A DNA stretch of 64,000 nt, from NCBI GenBank assembly GCA_964590005.1, contig CAZPVJ010000002.1, forward strand, positions 1 to 64,000, written 5' to 3'. Shown here piece by piece: positions 35,597 through 44,617 of the stretch. The translations under genes were made by a program, and so were the position numbers. Under the pieces are notes generated by a model, which saw nothing but the letters and a program-made list of their open reading frames with translations, had not been told where the DNA came from and ran no database searches. Source of the DNA: CALJFL01 sp964590005 (GTDB taxonomy: Bacteria; Pseudomonadota; Gammaproteobacteria; Pseudomonadales; Halieaceae). Each line of letters starts with the position of its first letter. The first letter of the stretch is position 1.

Positions 35597-35624
35597 TTGC
35601 CAAGTCCGCGGCAGTTGGTAAAAT
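35597..35624 (+). promoter_or_regulatory. Sigma-70 promoter for purE
   Basis: TTGCCA (35597-35602), a 16-base spacer and TAAAAT (35619-35624), located 56 bases before the purE start. Good match to the consensus; it implies that purE-tsaC can be transcribed independently of dprA. Confidence 0.5.
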
Positions 35625-35679
35625 TCCGCGCTCTTTAGACGCCTACAAAGGGCGTCACAGCATCGCTAGGAGAGCGCTG

Positions 35680-36183
35680 ATGAGCCAACCTTTTGTCGCC
35701 ATCGTCATGGGTTCTGATTCCGACCTGCCCGTAATGGAGAGCAGCTTTGCGGTTTTGCGCTCTTTCGATATTCCGTTTGAGGCAAGAATCACCTCTGCCC
35801 ACCGTACCCCTGAGGTCACCAAGGCGTATGTTCAGGACGCTGAGGCTCGTGGCTGCGCGGTGTTTATTGCCGCTGCCGGTATGGCAGCCCATCTGGCAGG
35901 GGCCGTTTCCGCGACCACGGTCAAGCCGGTTATCGGTGTCCCCATGAATGCTTCTCTGGATGGGCTGGATGCCCTGCTGTCCACTGTGCAGATGCCTGCC
36001 GGTATTCCGGTGGCCAGCGTCGCCATCGGCAAGGCCGGTGCTAAAAATGCGGCTTACCTGGCAGCCCAGATCCTGTCTGTGGCGGACCCCGCTATCGCGG
36101 ACAAACTGCGTGACGAGCGCGCTGCGAACGCCGAGCAGATAGCCGCCAAAGATGCTGCCCTTCAGGCCTCGCTTCAAGGCTAG
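35680..36183 (+). CDS. purE: N5-carboxyaminoimidazole ribonucleotide mutase (class I PurE)
   Basis: 167 residues. The active-site pattern is MGSDSDLPVMES, then TSAHRTPE and AAGMAAHLAG, which is the class I mutase form that pairs with PurK. It converts N5-CAIR to CAIR in purine synthesis. GGAGAGCGCTG precedes the ATG. No purK is adjacent; tsaC follows after 5 bases. Confidence 0.96.
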   Translation: MSQPFVAIVMGSDSDLPVMESSFAVLRSFDIPFEARITSAHRTPEVTKAYVQDAEARGCAVFIAAAGMAAHLAGAVSATTVKPVIGVPMNASLDGLDALLSTVQMPAGIPVASVAIGKAGAKNAAYLAAQILSVADPAIADKLRDERAANAEQIAAKDAALQASLQG

Positions 36184-36188
36184 TTCCC

Positions 36189-36740
36189 GTGACACCGCAA
36201 CTGCGAGCGGGGCTCGACGCGCTGCTTGCGGGCGGAGTGGTAGCCTGTCCCACTGAGGCGGTCTGGGGGTTGAGTTGTGACCCCGACAACCCCGCTGCGG
36301 TGGCGCGTCTGCTAGAGTTAAAACAGCGCCCGGTCGCCAAGGGACTGATCCTGGTGGCCTCTGATATCAGCCAGTTTAATGGACTTCTGGTGGGCCTGTC
36401 AGAGGGCGAACGAGCCCGCCTGCAGTTATCCTGGCCAGGTCCCAGTACCTGGTTGATTCCCCACCATGGCCTGGTGCCGCCCTGGATTTGTGGTGATCAC
36501 GAATCCGTAGCGGTGCGCGTAACTGCCCACCGCGGCATGGCTGCTTTGTGCCGCGCCTGGGGCGGCCCGCTGGTATCCACCTCGGCAAACCCCGGTGGTA
36601 GTCAGGCCCCGAGAGAGCGCTTTCAGGTGGTGCGCTATTTCGGCGACGCGCTCGATGCTTATCTGCCAGGTGCAGTGGGTGGTGCCGACCGCCCTTCGAC
36701 TATCCGCGATTTACGGTCTGATCAAATTGTCCGCGCCTAG
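36189..36740 (+). CDS. tsaC: Threonylcarbamoyl-AMP synthase TsaC
   Basis: 183 residues, GTG start at 36189. YrdC fold: GGVVACPTEAVWGLSCD (substrate-binding loop), LLELKQRPVAKGLILVAS, SVAVRVTAHRGM and GGPLVSTSANPGG. It makes threonylcarbamoyl-AMP for the t6A modification of tRNA. Short single-domain form (TsaC rather than Sua5). Between purE and hemF. Confidence 0.94.
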   Translation: MTPQLRAGLDALLAGGVVACPTEAVWGLSCDPDNPAAVARLLELKQRPVAKGLILVASDISQFNGLLVGLSEGERARLQLSWPGPSTWLIPHHGLVPPWICGDHESVAVRVTAHRGMAALCRAWGGPLVSTSANPGGSQAPRERFQVVRYFGDALDAYLPGAVGGADRPSTIRDLRSDQIVRA

Positions 36741-36755
36741 GCGTAAATGGCGGCG

Positions 36756-36761
36756 TATAAT
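36756..36761 (+). promoter_or_regulatory. Possible -10 box for hemF
   Basis: Exact TATAAT, 31 bases before the hemF start. No recognisable -35 at 16-18 bases, so an activator-dependent or weak promoter would be needed. Confidence 0.3.
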
Positions 36762-36792
36762 GCGGCGCGTTCGAATCGGATAGGCGAGCCTT

Positions 36793-37716
36793 ATGCAGCT
36801 TGACCAGGTCAAGGACTACTTATTGCAGCTGCAGCAGGATATCTGCTCTGCGCTGGCGGAAGAAGACGGGGCCGCGGAGTTCCTGGTCGACGAATGGCAG
36901 CGCCCCGAAGGTGGCGGTGGCCGCAGTCGGGTGCTGGAGGACGGCGCCGTTTTCGAGAAAGCCGGGGTAAACTTCTCCCACGTCATGGGTGCGGCCCTGC
37001 CGGCATCTGCCAGTGCCGCCCGACCCGAGCTCGCAGGGCGTAGCTATCAGGCGATGGGGGTCTCGCTGGTGATTCATCCTCGCAATCCGTACGTTCCCAC
37101 TTCCCATGCCAATGTGCGCCTCTTTGTTGCTGAAAAACCGGGAGAGGAGCCGGTATGGTGGTTTGGAGGGGGCTACGACCTGACGCCCTATTACGGCAAT
37201 CGGGAGGACTGTGTCAGTTGGCACCGCGAGGCTGAGCGGGCCTGCGCCGACTTTGGTGAAGATGTCTACCCGAGATTCAAAGCCTGGTGTGACGACTATT
37301 TTTATCTGCGGCACAGGGGCGAACCGAGAGGGGTCGGCGGCTTGTTTTATGACGATCTCAATGACTGGGATTTCGAGACCTGCTTTGCGTTTATGCGCTC
37401 AGTGGGTAATTCGTTTATCAGCGCCTATCGCCCTATCGTCCAGCGCCGCAAGGACACTCCCTACGGGGAACGCGAACGGCAGTTCCAGCTTTACAGACGT
37501 GGCCGCTACGTTGAGTTTAATCTGGTCTTTGACCGGGGCACATTGTTTGGTCTTCAGTCGGACGGCCGCACCGAGGCCATACTGATGTCGCTGCCGCCGT
37601 TGGTGCGCTGGCAGTATGATTACCAGCCGGACGTCGGATCACCGGAAGCGGAGTTAACCGAGTACTATTTGCAGCACCGGGACTGGCTGGCGGAAGACGC
37701 CTGTCAGGATGCTTAA
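36793..37716 (+). CDS. hemF: Oxygen-dependent coproporphyrinogen III oxidase
   Basis: 307 residues. Family signatures: EGGGGRSRVLEDGAVFEKAGVNFS is split across its conserved Gly run, followed by PRNPYVPTSHANVR and GGGYDLTPYYG. It decarboxylates coproporphyrinogen III to protoporphyrinogen IX using O2, for heme synthesis. Aerobic heme supply fits the oxidase genes further along. 17 bases before aroE. Confidence 0.97.
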   Translation: MQLDQVKDYLLQLQQDICSALAEEDGAAEFLVDEWQRPEGGGGRSRVLEDGAVFEKAGVNFSHVMGAALPASASAARPELAGRSYQAMGVSLVIHPRNPYVPTSHANVRLFVAEKPGEEPVWWFGGGYDLTPYYGNREDCVSWHREAERACADFGEDVYPRFKAWCDDYFYLRHRGEPRGVGGLFYDDLNDWDFETCFAFMRSVGNSFISAYRPIVQRRKDTPYGERERQFQLYRRGRYVEFNLVFDRGTLFGLQSDGRTEAILMSLPPLVRWQYDYQPDVGSPEAELTEYYLQHRDWLAEDACQDA

Positions 37717-37733
37717 GACAGGCTTTAGCGCGG

Positions 37734-38570
37734 ATGACCCAGAGAGACAAATACGCCGTTTTTGGTAATCCTGTAAAGCACAGTAAGTCGCCGCGTATCC
37801 ATGCGGCGTTCGCTGAGCAGTGTGGGCAGTCGATACAGTACCGCGCGGTCAGGGTTGAGGAGGGCGATTTTCAGCGTGCCGCCCGAAACTTTTTCGCCGA
37901 GGGAGGTTGTGGCCTCAATATCACCGTGCCCTTCAAAACAGATGCGTTTACCTTCGCTGACCAACTCAGTGACCGCGCCCAACGCGCGGGTGCGGTGAAT
38001 ACGCTGTGTCGGCGCGATGACGGCACGGTCTTTGGAGACAATACCGATGGTGTTGGCTTGATCAGGGATATGATTGCCAATCTGGGATGGTCGGTGCAGG
38101 CCCAGCGCGTACTGCTTATCGGGGCCGGGGGAGCGGTGCGTGGTGTTCTCGAGCCGCTATTGCGAGAGCGGCCCAAAGAGATACTCATTGCCAATCGGAC
38201 CGCCGACAAGGCGGCTACCCTCGCGGCTGAATTTGCCGGCCTGGGCCGTCTCGCCGGCGGTGGCTTTGACGCGATTGGCTCACGCCAGTTTGACGTGGTC
38301 ATCAATGCCACCAGTGCCGGACTCTCTGCAGAAATGCCTGACCTGCCAGTCACCTTACTCACCGAGCGCAGCTGCTGCTATGACATGGTGTATGGCTCTG
38401 AGCCCACGTTGTTTATGCGTTGGGCGGCGCAACAGGCCGCCTGGGCTGTTGCCGACGGCCTTGGGATGCTGGTTGAGCAGGCCGCCGAGTCTTTTTACCT
38501 GTGGCGACAGGTCAGGCCGGAAACCCGCCCGGTGATCAATAGCCTCCGGGAGGACTTGGCGGCGGCCTAG
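37734..38570 (+). CDS. aroE: Shikimate dehydrogenase
   Basis: 278 residues. Substrate site FGNPVKHSKSPRIH and NITVPFKTDAF (catalytic Lys), the NADP Rossmann motif LIGAGGAVRGVL, the NRTADKA motif that favours NADP, and a DGLGMLVEQAA C-terminus. It reduces 3-dehydroshikimate to shikimate. tsaC-hemF-aroE order as in Pseudomonas. Confidence 0.96.
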   Translation: MTQRDKYAVFGNPVKHSKSPRIHAAFAEQCGQSIQYRAVRVEEGDFQRAARNFFAEGGCGLNITVPFKTDAFTFADQLSDRAQRAGAVNTLCRRDDGTVFGDNTDGVGLIRDMIANLGWSVQAQRVLLIGAGGAVRGVLEPLLRERPKEILIANRTADKAATLAAEFAGLGRLAGGGFDAIGSRQFDVVINATSAGLSAEMPDLPVTLLTERSCCYDMVYGSEPTLFMRWAAQQAAWAVADGLGMLVEQAAESFYLWRQVRPETRPVINSLREDLAAA

Positions 38571-38576
38571 CCACTA

Positions 38577-39125
38577 TCACTGGGCGAGGTAGCGGTCCTT
38601 GAGCGCGACGTAGTTAGACGCGCTATAGCTGAAGTAATCAATTTCGCGCTCACTCAGGGGCCTTATCTGGCGCGCCGGGCTGCCCGCGTAGAGGTGGCCG
38701 CTGATCAGGTTCTTACCTGGTGCCACTAATGCGCCCGCCGCGATAACTACCTGGTCCTCGACAATAGCGCCGTCCATGACGATCGCGCCCATGCCTACAA
38801 GCACCTGGTTCCCGATAGTGCAGCCGTGCAATATTGCGTTATGGCCCACGGTAACCTCTGACCCGATAACAAGTGGCCAGCCGGCTGGATTGAACGGGCC
38901 GGCATGGGTGATATGCAGAACACAGCCGTCCTGGATACTGGTTCGAGCGCCGATATGGATGGTATGCATATCACCGCGGATGGCAGCGTGTGGCCAGACC
39001 GATACATCGTCGCCCAGCTGTACTGCGCCCACCACGACCGCCGAGCTGTCTATGTACACGCGGGAACCCAGCTGTGGTGCCTGGCCTTCAAACGTCCGTA
39101 CTGAATTTGAATTGTCGCTGGTCAT
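38577..39125 (-). CDS. Gamma-class carbonic anhydrase family protein
   Basis: 182 residues from the ATG at 39125; a longer frame reaches 39371 but the extra 82 residues are not protein-like and overlap the plus-strand zinc-ribbon gene. Left-handed beta-helix hexapeptide repeats. Zinc-site His residues are visible in VCVLHITHAG-type and VTVGHNAILHGC segments, and VWPHAAIRGDMHTIHIG contains the conserved Arg and Asp. E. coli YrdA is equivalent and sits beside aroE. Enzymatic activity of this subgroup is uncertain. Confidence 0.88.
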   Translation of the reverse strand: MTSDNSNSVRTFEGQAPQLGSRVYIDSSAVVVGAVQLGDDVSVWPHAAIRGDMHTIHIGARTSIQDGCVLHITHAGPFNPAGWPLVIGSEVTVGHNAILHGCTIGNQVLVGMGAIVMDGAIVEDQVVIAAGALVAPGKNLISGHLYAGSPARQIRPLSEREIDYFSYSASNYVALKDRYLAQ

Positions 39126-39198
39126 TGCTGCCCTTGGTTGGCGAGTAATCCTGCTACAATAGCAGGCCAGCGCTCGGGCGTCCCAGGGAGAAAGTGTG

Positions 39199-39459
39199 AT
39201 GGTCAAAACCACCGCGACCCGCCGGCGATTTATCGCTGGGGCGGTCTGTCCGCGCTGCCGGGAGATGGATAAAATCGTGGTCAATATGGATAGCGACAGC
39301 AGGGAATGCGTGGCCTGCGGATTCAGCGAAGCGCGGCCCACAGAAAGCGAGCCGAAGGACGAGTTGCCCACGCGGGTGAGTCGAGCTGCGGCCCGGCGAA
39401 CTGAAACCCCTGCGGAAGCGGTAACCCTCGTTGATCCCGGCAGGGACGACGACAGATGA
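39199..39459 (+). CDS. YheV-like zinc-ribbon protein (DUF2387)
   Basis: 86 residues from the ATG at 39199 (GGGAG at 39186-39190, 8 bases away). N-terminal RRFIAGAVCPRCREMDKI, then ECVACGFSE, so two CxxC pairs form a zinc ribbon, as in the YheV family of putative metal-binding proteins. The C-terminal half is charged and low complexity. Divergent from the carbonic anhydrase gene. Function unknown. Confidence 0.78.
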   Translation: MVKTTATRRRFIAGAVCPRCREMDKIVVNMDSDSRECVACGFSEARPTESEPKDELPTRVSRAAARRTETPAEAVTLVDPGRDDDR

Positions 39460-39486
39460 TGCGTGTCGCCACGCGACTTCTATCCG

Positions 39487-40125
39487 TCAGGTAGCCTGGC
39501 TCAGCCGCAGCCGCACAGTCTGGTTGGCACTGGACAAGCTCTGGCTGTTCAGGGTGGGCGATAACTGCTCAGCACAGCCCGGCAGGTTCCTCACCCGGTC
39601 CCACACATACTCCTTTTCCAGCAGGCGAGAGGCGGTGAATTGCACCAGTTGCTCGAGGCGACTGGCCAGGCTGTCTCCCAGCAGGTGATGCACAATGATA
39701 TTGGCCTCGGTCATATCCACTGGCAGTAACGGTCGCTGGACGTGGCGGATGTGGTGGTCGTTTACCTCCTCCAGCAGCCGGTGCGCCAGAAACGCTTCAT
39801 CAAGTAACAGTGCCAGGCCTCCAGTCTCAGGCAGGTCTTCCGGGGGTTGCAGGAAGTAATCCTCTGCAATATGTAGAAAAGGCGCGGCGTAGTCATGGAA
39901 TCCCAGCCGTTTGCTGACCGCCGTTACCAGGCTGATGCAGCCGGGAACGCTCTCAATATAACGGCTGATAAATTCGATCAGGGCATCTGCCGGAGCCTCC
40001 TCGGGTAACTCCAGGCGGAGCCGAAGATCATCGATGTTGGCGGCCAGGCGGTTGCGCAAGCTGTGCGTTTGCTGCTCCTGGTCGATGGCCCGGGCGATTA
40101 TTTCCCGGATATCGGGTTGCGCCAT
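39487..40125 (-). CDS. Conserved protein of unknown function
   Basis: 212 residues, soluble and helical, starting MAQPDIREIIARAID. No signal peptide or membrane helix. Notable patches are LLDEAFLAHRLLEEVNDHHIRH and LPVDMTEANIIVHHLLGD, with several His. No catalytic motif is recognised. On the same strand as the MATE gene, with 80 bases between them. Confidence 0.68.
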   Translation of the reverse strand: MAQPDIREIIARAIDQEQQTHSLRNRLAANIDDLRLRLELPEEAPADALIEFISRYIESVPGCISLVTAVSKRLGFHDYAAPFLHIAEDYFLQPPEDLPETGGLALLLDEAFLAHRLLEEVNDHHIRHVQRPLLPVDMTEANIIVHHLLGDSLASRLEQLVQFTASRLLEKEYVWDRVRNLPGCAEQLSPTLNSQSLSSANQTVRLRLSQAT

Positions 40126-40205
40126 GGCGCTCTCCCTGCCAGCGGGCTTTTTGCGGGGCGTCCTTAGAGGCTAGTACATCCTGCCCGAATCACCAGCGGA
40201 CGTGC

Positions 40206-41546
40206 CTAATCACCCTGGGGCGCTGCCGCCAGCCAGCGCCGTTGCCGGGAATAGTGCAGGTAGTACACGAACAAGCTCAGGCCCCTTGCCCCATTGAACA
40301 TAGCAAAAGAAAACCACAGCCCATGGTTGTCCCAGGACCGGGTAAGGTACCAGCACGGCAGGTAAATACAGAGCGCGCTGAACAGCATGGTCGTCATCAT
40401 TGGTCGGGTCTCGGCGCTGCCGATGAATACACCATCCAGCAGATAGCTCGGTGCCGCTAGTAAAGGTAATGCGATCAGCCAGGCGCTGTGTTGCTGCATG
40501 ATCTCGCGAACGGCCGGTAAATCAGTAAGCAATAGTGATAGCGGATAGTGCAGCAGCAGTAGTGCCAGGCTCATCAGTGCCGCCGCCCCGGTGCACCACA
40601 GCGCGCAGCGTTTAACTGCCGCGTAGAAGTCGTCCAGAGCCCCCGCGCCCAGTGCGGTACCGGCGATCCCCTCTGCGGCAAAGGCGAACCCATCCATGCC
40701 GTAGGCGGTGAGCATCACGAGTTGCAGCAGGATGGCGTTGGCCGCCAGGGTTTCACTGCCCAGTTTGTCGCCCATGGCGGTAAAAAAAGCGAAACTGCCC
40801 AATAGGCATACCGTGCGTACGAACAAGTGGCGATTACTGCGCAGTAGCACGCGATAAGCCGACCAGGAGCGCAATTGGCTGGCGAAGTTTTCGGGTACCC
40901 CCGCGGTTTTTGCCGAGACTACACCGAATACCGCGAGCCCCAGGCCCAGATATTCGGCGAAAACCGTTGCCAGGGCGGCGCCATCACTCTGCAGTCCCAG
41001 GCCGATGATGAAGATGAAGTCCAGGACGATATTGATACCGTTGGTGGCAACCACTATCAGCATTGGCCAACGGGTGTTCTGGCGCCCGATAAACCAGCCC
41101 ACGATGGCGTAGGTCAGCATGACGGCCGGGGCGCTCGCTATCCGAATGCTGGCATAGCTTGACGCCAGCGGCTGAATCTCCGCCTGGGGTGCCATTAGCG
41201 CCATTCCCACCCCCAGCCAGAGGGGCTTCGCCAGCCAGGCAAGCACTGCCAGGGCCAGCGCCAGTACACAGGACTGCGCCAGGATCAGCAGTGCACCGCT
41301 GCTATCCCCTGCCCCTTCAGCCCTGGCGACCAGGCCAGTGGTGCCCATTCTCAGAAAATTGAATCCCCAATACAGGAAGGACAAGATGGCGCCGCCAATG
41401 GCGACGGCGCCCAGGTAGGTGGTGGTTCCCAGATGGCCCAGGATGGCGGCATCCACCAGACCCAGTAGTGGGATGGAAATATTCGACAGAATTGCCGGCC
41501 AGGCGATCCCCCATATCTTGTGGTCTAGCGACGTCAGCTTGGGCAG
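40206..41546 (-). CDS. dinF: DinF-type MATE family efflux transporter, non-standard start
   Basis: About 446 residues, twelve membrane segments, DinF branch of the MATE exporters (Na+ or H+ coupled). The frame clearly continues upstream of the first GTG (41456): it reads SIPLLGLVDAAILGHLG, the conserved first-helix motif, preceded by LPKLTSLDHKIWGIAWPAIL. That aligns with the start of E. coli DinF as I recall it (MPLLTSSDKALWRLALP), placing the start at a CTG codon at 41546. No ATG, GTG or TTG occurs between 41457 and the in-frame stop at 41562-41564. Either CTG is used, or the start codon has been lost by mutation or sequence error. Confidence 0.8.
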   Translation of the reverse strand: MPKLTSLDHKIWGIAWPAILSNISIPLLGLVDAAILGHLGTTTYLGAVAIGGAILSFLYWGFNFLRMGTTGLVARAEGAGDSSGALLILAQSCVLALALAVLAWLAKPLWLGVGMALMAPQAEIQPLASSYASIRIASAPAVMLTYAIVGWFIGRQNTRWPMLIVVATNGINIVLDFIFIIGLGLQSDGAALATVFAEYLGLGLAVFGVVSAKTAGVPENFASQLRSWSAYRVLLRSNRHLFVRTVCLLGSFAFFTAMGDKLGSETLAANAILLQLVMLTAYGMDGFAFAAEGIAGTALGAGALDDFYAAVKRCALWCTGAAALMSLALLLLHYPLSLLLTDLPAVREIMQQHSAWLIALPLLAAPSYLLDGVFIGSAETRPMMTTMLFSALCIYLPCWYLTRSWDNHGLWFSFAMFNGARGLSLFVYYLHYSRQRRWLAAAPQGD

Positions 41547-41646
41547 TGTTGGGTACCCCCGTTAAGGTTGGTGGATTTTTGTTCGTATGGTCACGGCAAT
41601 TCTCCACCAAATCAGTATCTTAGTATTTTTTGTTAACAACTTTCGC

Positions 41647-41652
41647 TATAAT
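41647..41652 (+). promoter_or_regulatory. -10 box and leader region ahead of the oxidase operon
   Basis: Exact TATAAT, 194 bases or more before the coxB start; the -35 region is only a T-rich stretch (tatttt). Between it and coxB there is no gene and no strong hairpin, so the whole 41547-41845 stretch appears to be promoter and leader. Confidence 0.4.
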
Positions 41653-41845
41653 GCGCGGCGCTTTGCAGCTGGGACAAGTTGGTACAGCTTTCGCAGGGCG
41701 AGAAGCGTTGACCTATACCGTCTAAGATAGGTAGCCACAGTGCCCTCGAAAGGGGCGCACATTCGGCGTCCCTGATAACCCTGCGGCTCGATAAACCGGG
41801 TGCGAGGTAGTCCGGGAGCGGGCGTCGGTCATCGGGGGGAAATTT

Positions 41846-43027
41846 GTGAATTTACATATGGAGACACGGGAAATGTGTTGTGAAGCGAAGCGGCTGGCAA
41901 AGCTGGCGCTCGGTCCTGTGCTGATACTGCTTGCTATGGTAAGTGCCGGAGCCCACGCGGCCGGGGACAAAATTAACGAAGTTAATATGTCACCCGGTGT
42001 CACCGCCGTCGGTCAAAATATATACAACCTGCACATGATCATCTTCTGGATCTGCGTAATTATTGGCGTATTGGTGTTTGGAGTGATGTTTTACTCCATC
42101 TATTACCATCGGAAATCCCGCGGTGTAACGCCAGCCACTTTTCATGAAAGCACCAAGGTGGAGATCGCCTGGACCGTTGTCCCATTCTTCATCCTGATCG
42201 GTATGGCGGTTCCTGCTACCTCTACCCTGCTGGAAATTTATAATACCGACGATGCCGAGATGGATATTCTTATCACCGGCTACCAGTGGAAGTGGAAATA
42301 CGAATACCTCAGCGAGGAAGGCGAGAACGTGGTCTTCTTCAGCAACCTGCGCACACCTCAGAGTGAGATTTACAACAGCGAACAGAAAGGCGAGCACTAT
42401 CTGCTGGAAGTGGACGAGCCGGTGGTGATTCCAGTGGACACCAAGGTCCGCTTGCTGGTCACCGCTAACGATGTGATCCACGCTTGGTGGGTTCCAGAGC
42501 TGGCAGTCAAAAAGGACGCCATTCCCGGATTTATCAACGAAACCTGGACCCTCGCTACCGAGGAGGGAGTCTATCGGGGGCAGTGTGCAGAGCTGTGCGG
42601 TAAGGACCATGGTTTCATGCCCATCGTCGTGAACGTCGTTAGCAAGGAAGAGTTCGCCGAATGGCAGGCATCCAAGCAGGCTGAAGCGGCTGAAGTAAAA
42701 GCACTGATGGCCCAGACATTTACCCTGGACCAGCTCATGGAGCGCGGTAAGGCAGTTTATGAGCGCGCCTGTCTGGCGTGTCACGGCGCCGGCGGCGAAG
42801 GCGGCGTGGGCACAGCGATTGCTGGCAGCGCAGTGGCCACTGGCGAGTTGGGCGGCCACCTGGAGATAGGCATCAATGGCGTACCGGGAACGGCAATGCA
42901 GGCCTTTGGTGGACAGATGAATGATGTTGATATGGCGGCTGTTATTACCTACCAGCGCAATGCGTTTGGTAACAATATGGGTGACATGGTTCAGCCCATT
43001 GACGTTTTCAACCACAAGAAAGGCTGA
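41846..43027 (+). CDS. coxB: Cytochrome c oxidase subunit II with fused cytochrome c domain
   Basis: 393 residues. Start not certain: GTG 41846 with GGGGGGA upstream, ATG 41858, or ATG 41873 with GGAG; all lead into the same signal peptide. Two membrane helices, then a CuA domain with the copper ligands in GQCAELCGKDHGFMP, followed by a C-terminal heme c domain (CLACHGAGGEGG, distal Met in MQAFGG). The fusion marks a caa3-type oxidase. It takes electrons from cytochrome c into CuA. First gene of the oxidase cluster. Confidence 0.95.
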   Translation: MNLHMETREMCCEAKRLAKLALGPVLILLAMVSAGAHAAGDKINEVNMSPGVTAVGQNIYNLHMIIFWICVIIGVLVFGVMFYSIYYHRKSRGVTPATFHESTKVEIAWTVVPFFILIGMAVPATSTLLEIYNTDDAEMDILITGYQWKWKYEYLSEEGENVVFFSNLRTPQSEIYNSEQKGEHYLLEVDEPVVIPVDTKVRLLVTANDVIHAWWVPELAVKKDAIPGFINETWTLATEEGVYRGQCAELCGKDHGFMPIVVNVVSKEEFAEWQASKQAEAAEVKALMAQTFTLDQLMERGKAVYERACLACHGAGGEGGVGTAIAGSAVATGELGGHLEIGINGVPGTAMQAFGGQMNDVDMAAVITYQRNAFGNNMGDMVQPIDVFNHKKG

Positions 43028-43043
43028 TTTGGAGGAGTAGACG

Positions 43044-44606
43044 ATGGGAGATCATCACCATGGCCCCGCCAAGGGCCTGACACGGTGGCTTTTCACCACC
43101 AACCACAAAGACATTGGAACCATGTACCTCTGGTTCTCGTTTGCCATGTTCATTCTGGGCGGCAGCTTCGCGATGGTGATTCGCGCCGAGCTGTTCCAGC
43201 CGGGTATGCAGCTGGTTGACCCCGCATTTTTTAACCAGATGACCACCCTGCATGGTCTGGTCATGGTATTTGGCGCGATCATGCCTTCCTTCGTTGGCCT
43301 TGCTAACTGGATGATCCCGATGATGATCGGGGCGCCGGACATGGCCCTGCCGAGGATGAATAACTGGAGTTTCTGGATCCTGCCACCCACCTTCCTGTTG
43401 TTGGCGTCCACCCTGTTTATGGAAGGAGGCGCCCCGGCGTTTGGCTGGACTTTCTACGCGCCGCTATCCACGACCTACGCGCCGCCGTCCGTAACCTTCT
43501 TCATTTTCTCGGTACACGTGCTGGGAATATCCTCGATCATGGGCTCGATTAATATCATTGCCACGGTAATGAATATGCGCGCCCCCGGCATGACCTACAT
43601 GAAAATGCCGTTGTTCGTCTGGACCTGGTTGATTACCGCTTTCCTGCTGGTCGCAGTAATGCCGGTATTGGCCGGGGCTGTGACCATGATGTTGATGGAC
43701 ATCCATTTTGGGACGAGCTTCTTCTCCGCTGCCGGCGGCGGCGACCCGGTCCTGTTCCAGCATATTTTCTGGTTCTTTGGTCACCCGGAGGTCTACATCA
43801 TTATCTTGCCGGCATTTGGTGTGGTATCCCAGATCATCCCAACCTTTTCCCGCAAGCCGCTGTTCGGTTATGACTCGATGGTTTACGCCACCGCGTCGAT
43901 CGCCTTCCTGTCATTTATCGTCTGGGCGCACCACATGTATACCGTGGGCATGCCCATAGCCGGTGAGCTGTTCTTTATGTATGCGACCATGTTGATCGCG
44001 GTACCCACCGGGGTGAAGGTCTTCAACTGGATAAGCACCATGTGGCGCGGAGCGCTGACATTTGAAACGCCGATGCTCTTCTGCATCGGGTTCCTGGTGC
44101 TGTTCACCATTGGTGGATTTACCGGCCTGATGTTGTCTATAGCCCCGGCTGACTTCCAGTATCACGACAGTTACTTCGTAGTCGCCCACTTCCATTATGT
44201 GATGGTGGCAGGCGCCGTGTTCAGTATGACGGCTGCTGTTTACTATTGGCTGCCCAAGTGGTGTGGCCGTATGTATAACGAGACCATGGGTAAGACCCAT
44301 TTCTGGATCTCGTTTATCGGCTTTAACCTGACGTTCTTCCCACAGCACTTCGTCGGCCTGGCGGGAATGCCACGACGGATACCGGACTATGCGTTGCAGT
44401 TCGCAGACTTCAACATGATGTCCAGTATCGGTGCCTTCATCTATGGCGCTTCCCAGATACTGTTCCTGTACAACGTGATCGCCACCATCGTATCCGGCAA
44501 ACCGACCAGCGATGAAAAGACCTGGGAAGGCGCAGAGGGACTGGAGTGGACTGTCGCTACACCCGCGCCCTATCACACCTTTGAAACACCACCGGCGGTG
44601 AGGTAG
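43044..44606 (+). CDS. ctaD: Cytochrome c oxidase subunit I
   Basis: 520 residues, twelve helices, strong GGAGGAG site. Heme-copper ligands are present: HHxx motif WAHHMYTVG, VAHFHYVMVAG (heme a and a3 His), and the A1-family proton channel residue in FFGHPEVYIIILPAFG with the cross-linked His-Tyr. Type A1 heme-copper oxidase; reduces O2 to water and pumps protons. Confidence 0.98.
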   Translation: MGDHHHGPAKGLTRWLFTTNHKDIGTMYLWFSFAMFILGGSFAMVIRAELFQPGMQLVDPAFFNQMTTLHGLVMVFGAIMPSFVGLANWMIPMMIGAPDMALPRMNNWSFWILPPTFLLLASTLFMEGGAPAFGWTFYAPLSTTYAPPSVTFFIFSVHVLGISSIMGSINIIATVMNMRAPGMTYMKMPLFVWTWLITAFLLVAVMPVLAGAVTMMLMDIHFGTSFFSAAGGGDPVLFQHIFWFFGHPEVYIIILPAFGVVSQIIPTFSRKPLFGYDSMVYATASIAFLSFIVWAHHMYTVGMPIAGELFFMYATMLIAVPTGVKVFNWISTMWRGALTFETPMLFCIGFLVLFTIGGFTGLMLSIAPADFQYHDSYFVVAHFHYVMVAGAVFSMTAAVYYWLPKWCGRMYNETMGKTHFWISFIGFNLTFFPQHFVGLAGMPRRIPDYALQFADFNMMSSIGAFIYGASQILFLYNVIATIVSGKPTSDEKTWEGAEGLEWTVATPAPYHTFETPPAVR

Positions 44607-44617
44607 GCGCACGCGGC

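Noticed and set aside
39126..39371. N-terminal extension of the carbonic anhydrase gene
   Set aside because: Extra 82 residues unlike the family and antisense to the zinc-ribbon gene.
41566..41610. Frame upstream of the MATE gene (MVENC...) as its true start
   Set aside because: Needs a frameshift, has no good ribosome binding site, and the CTG at 41546 already matches DinF length.
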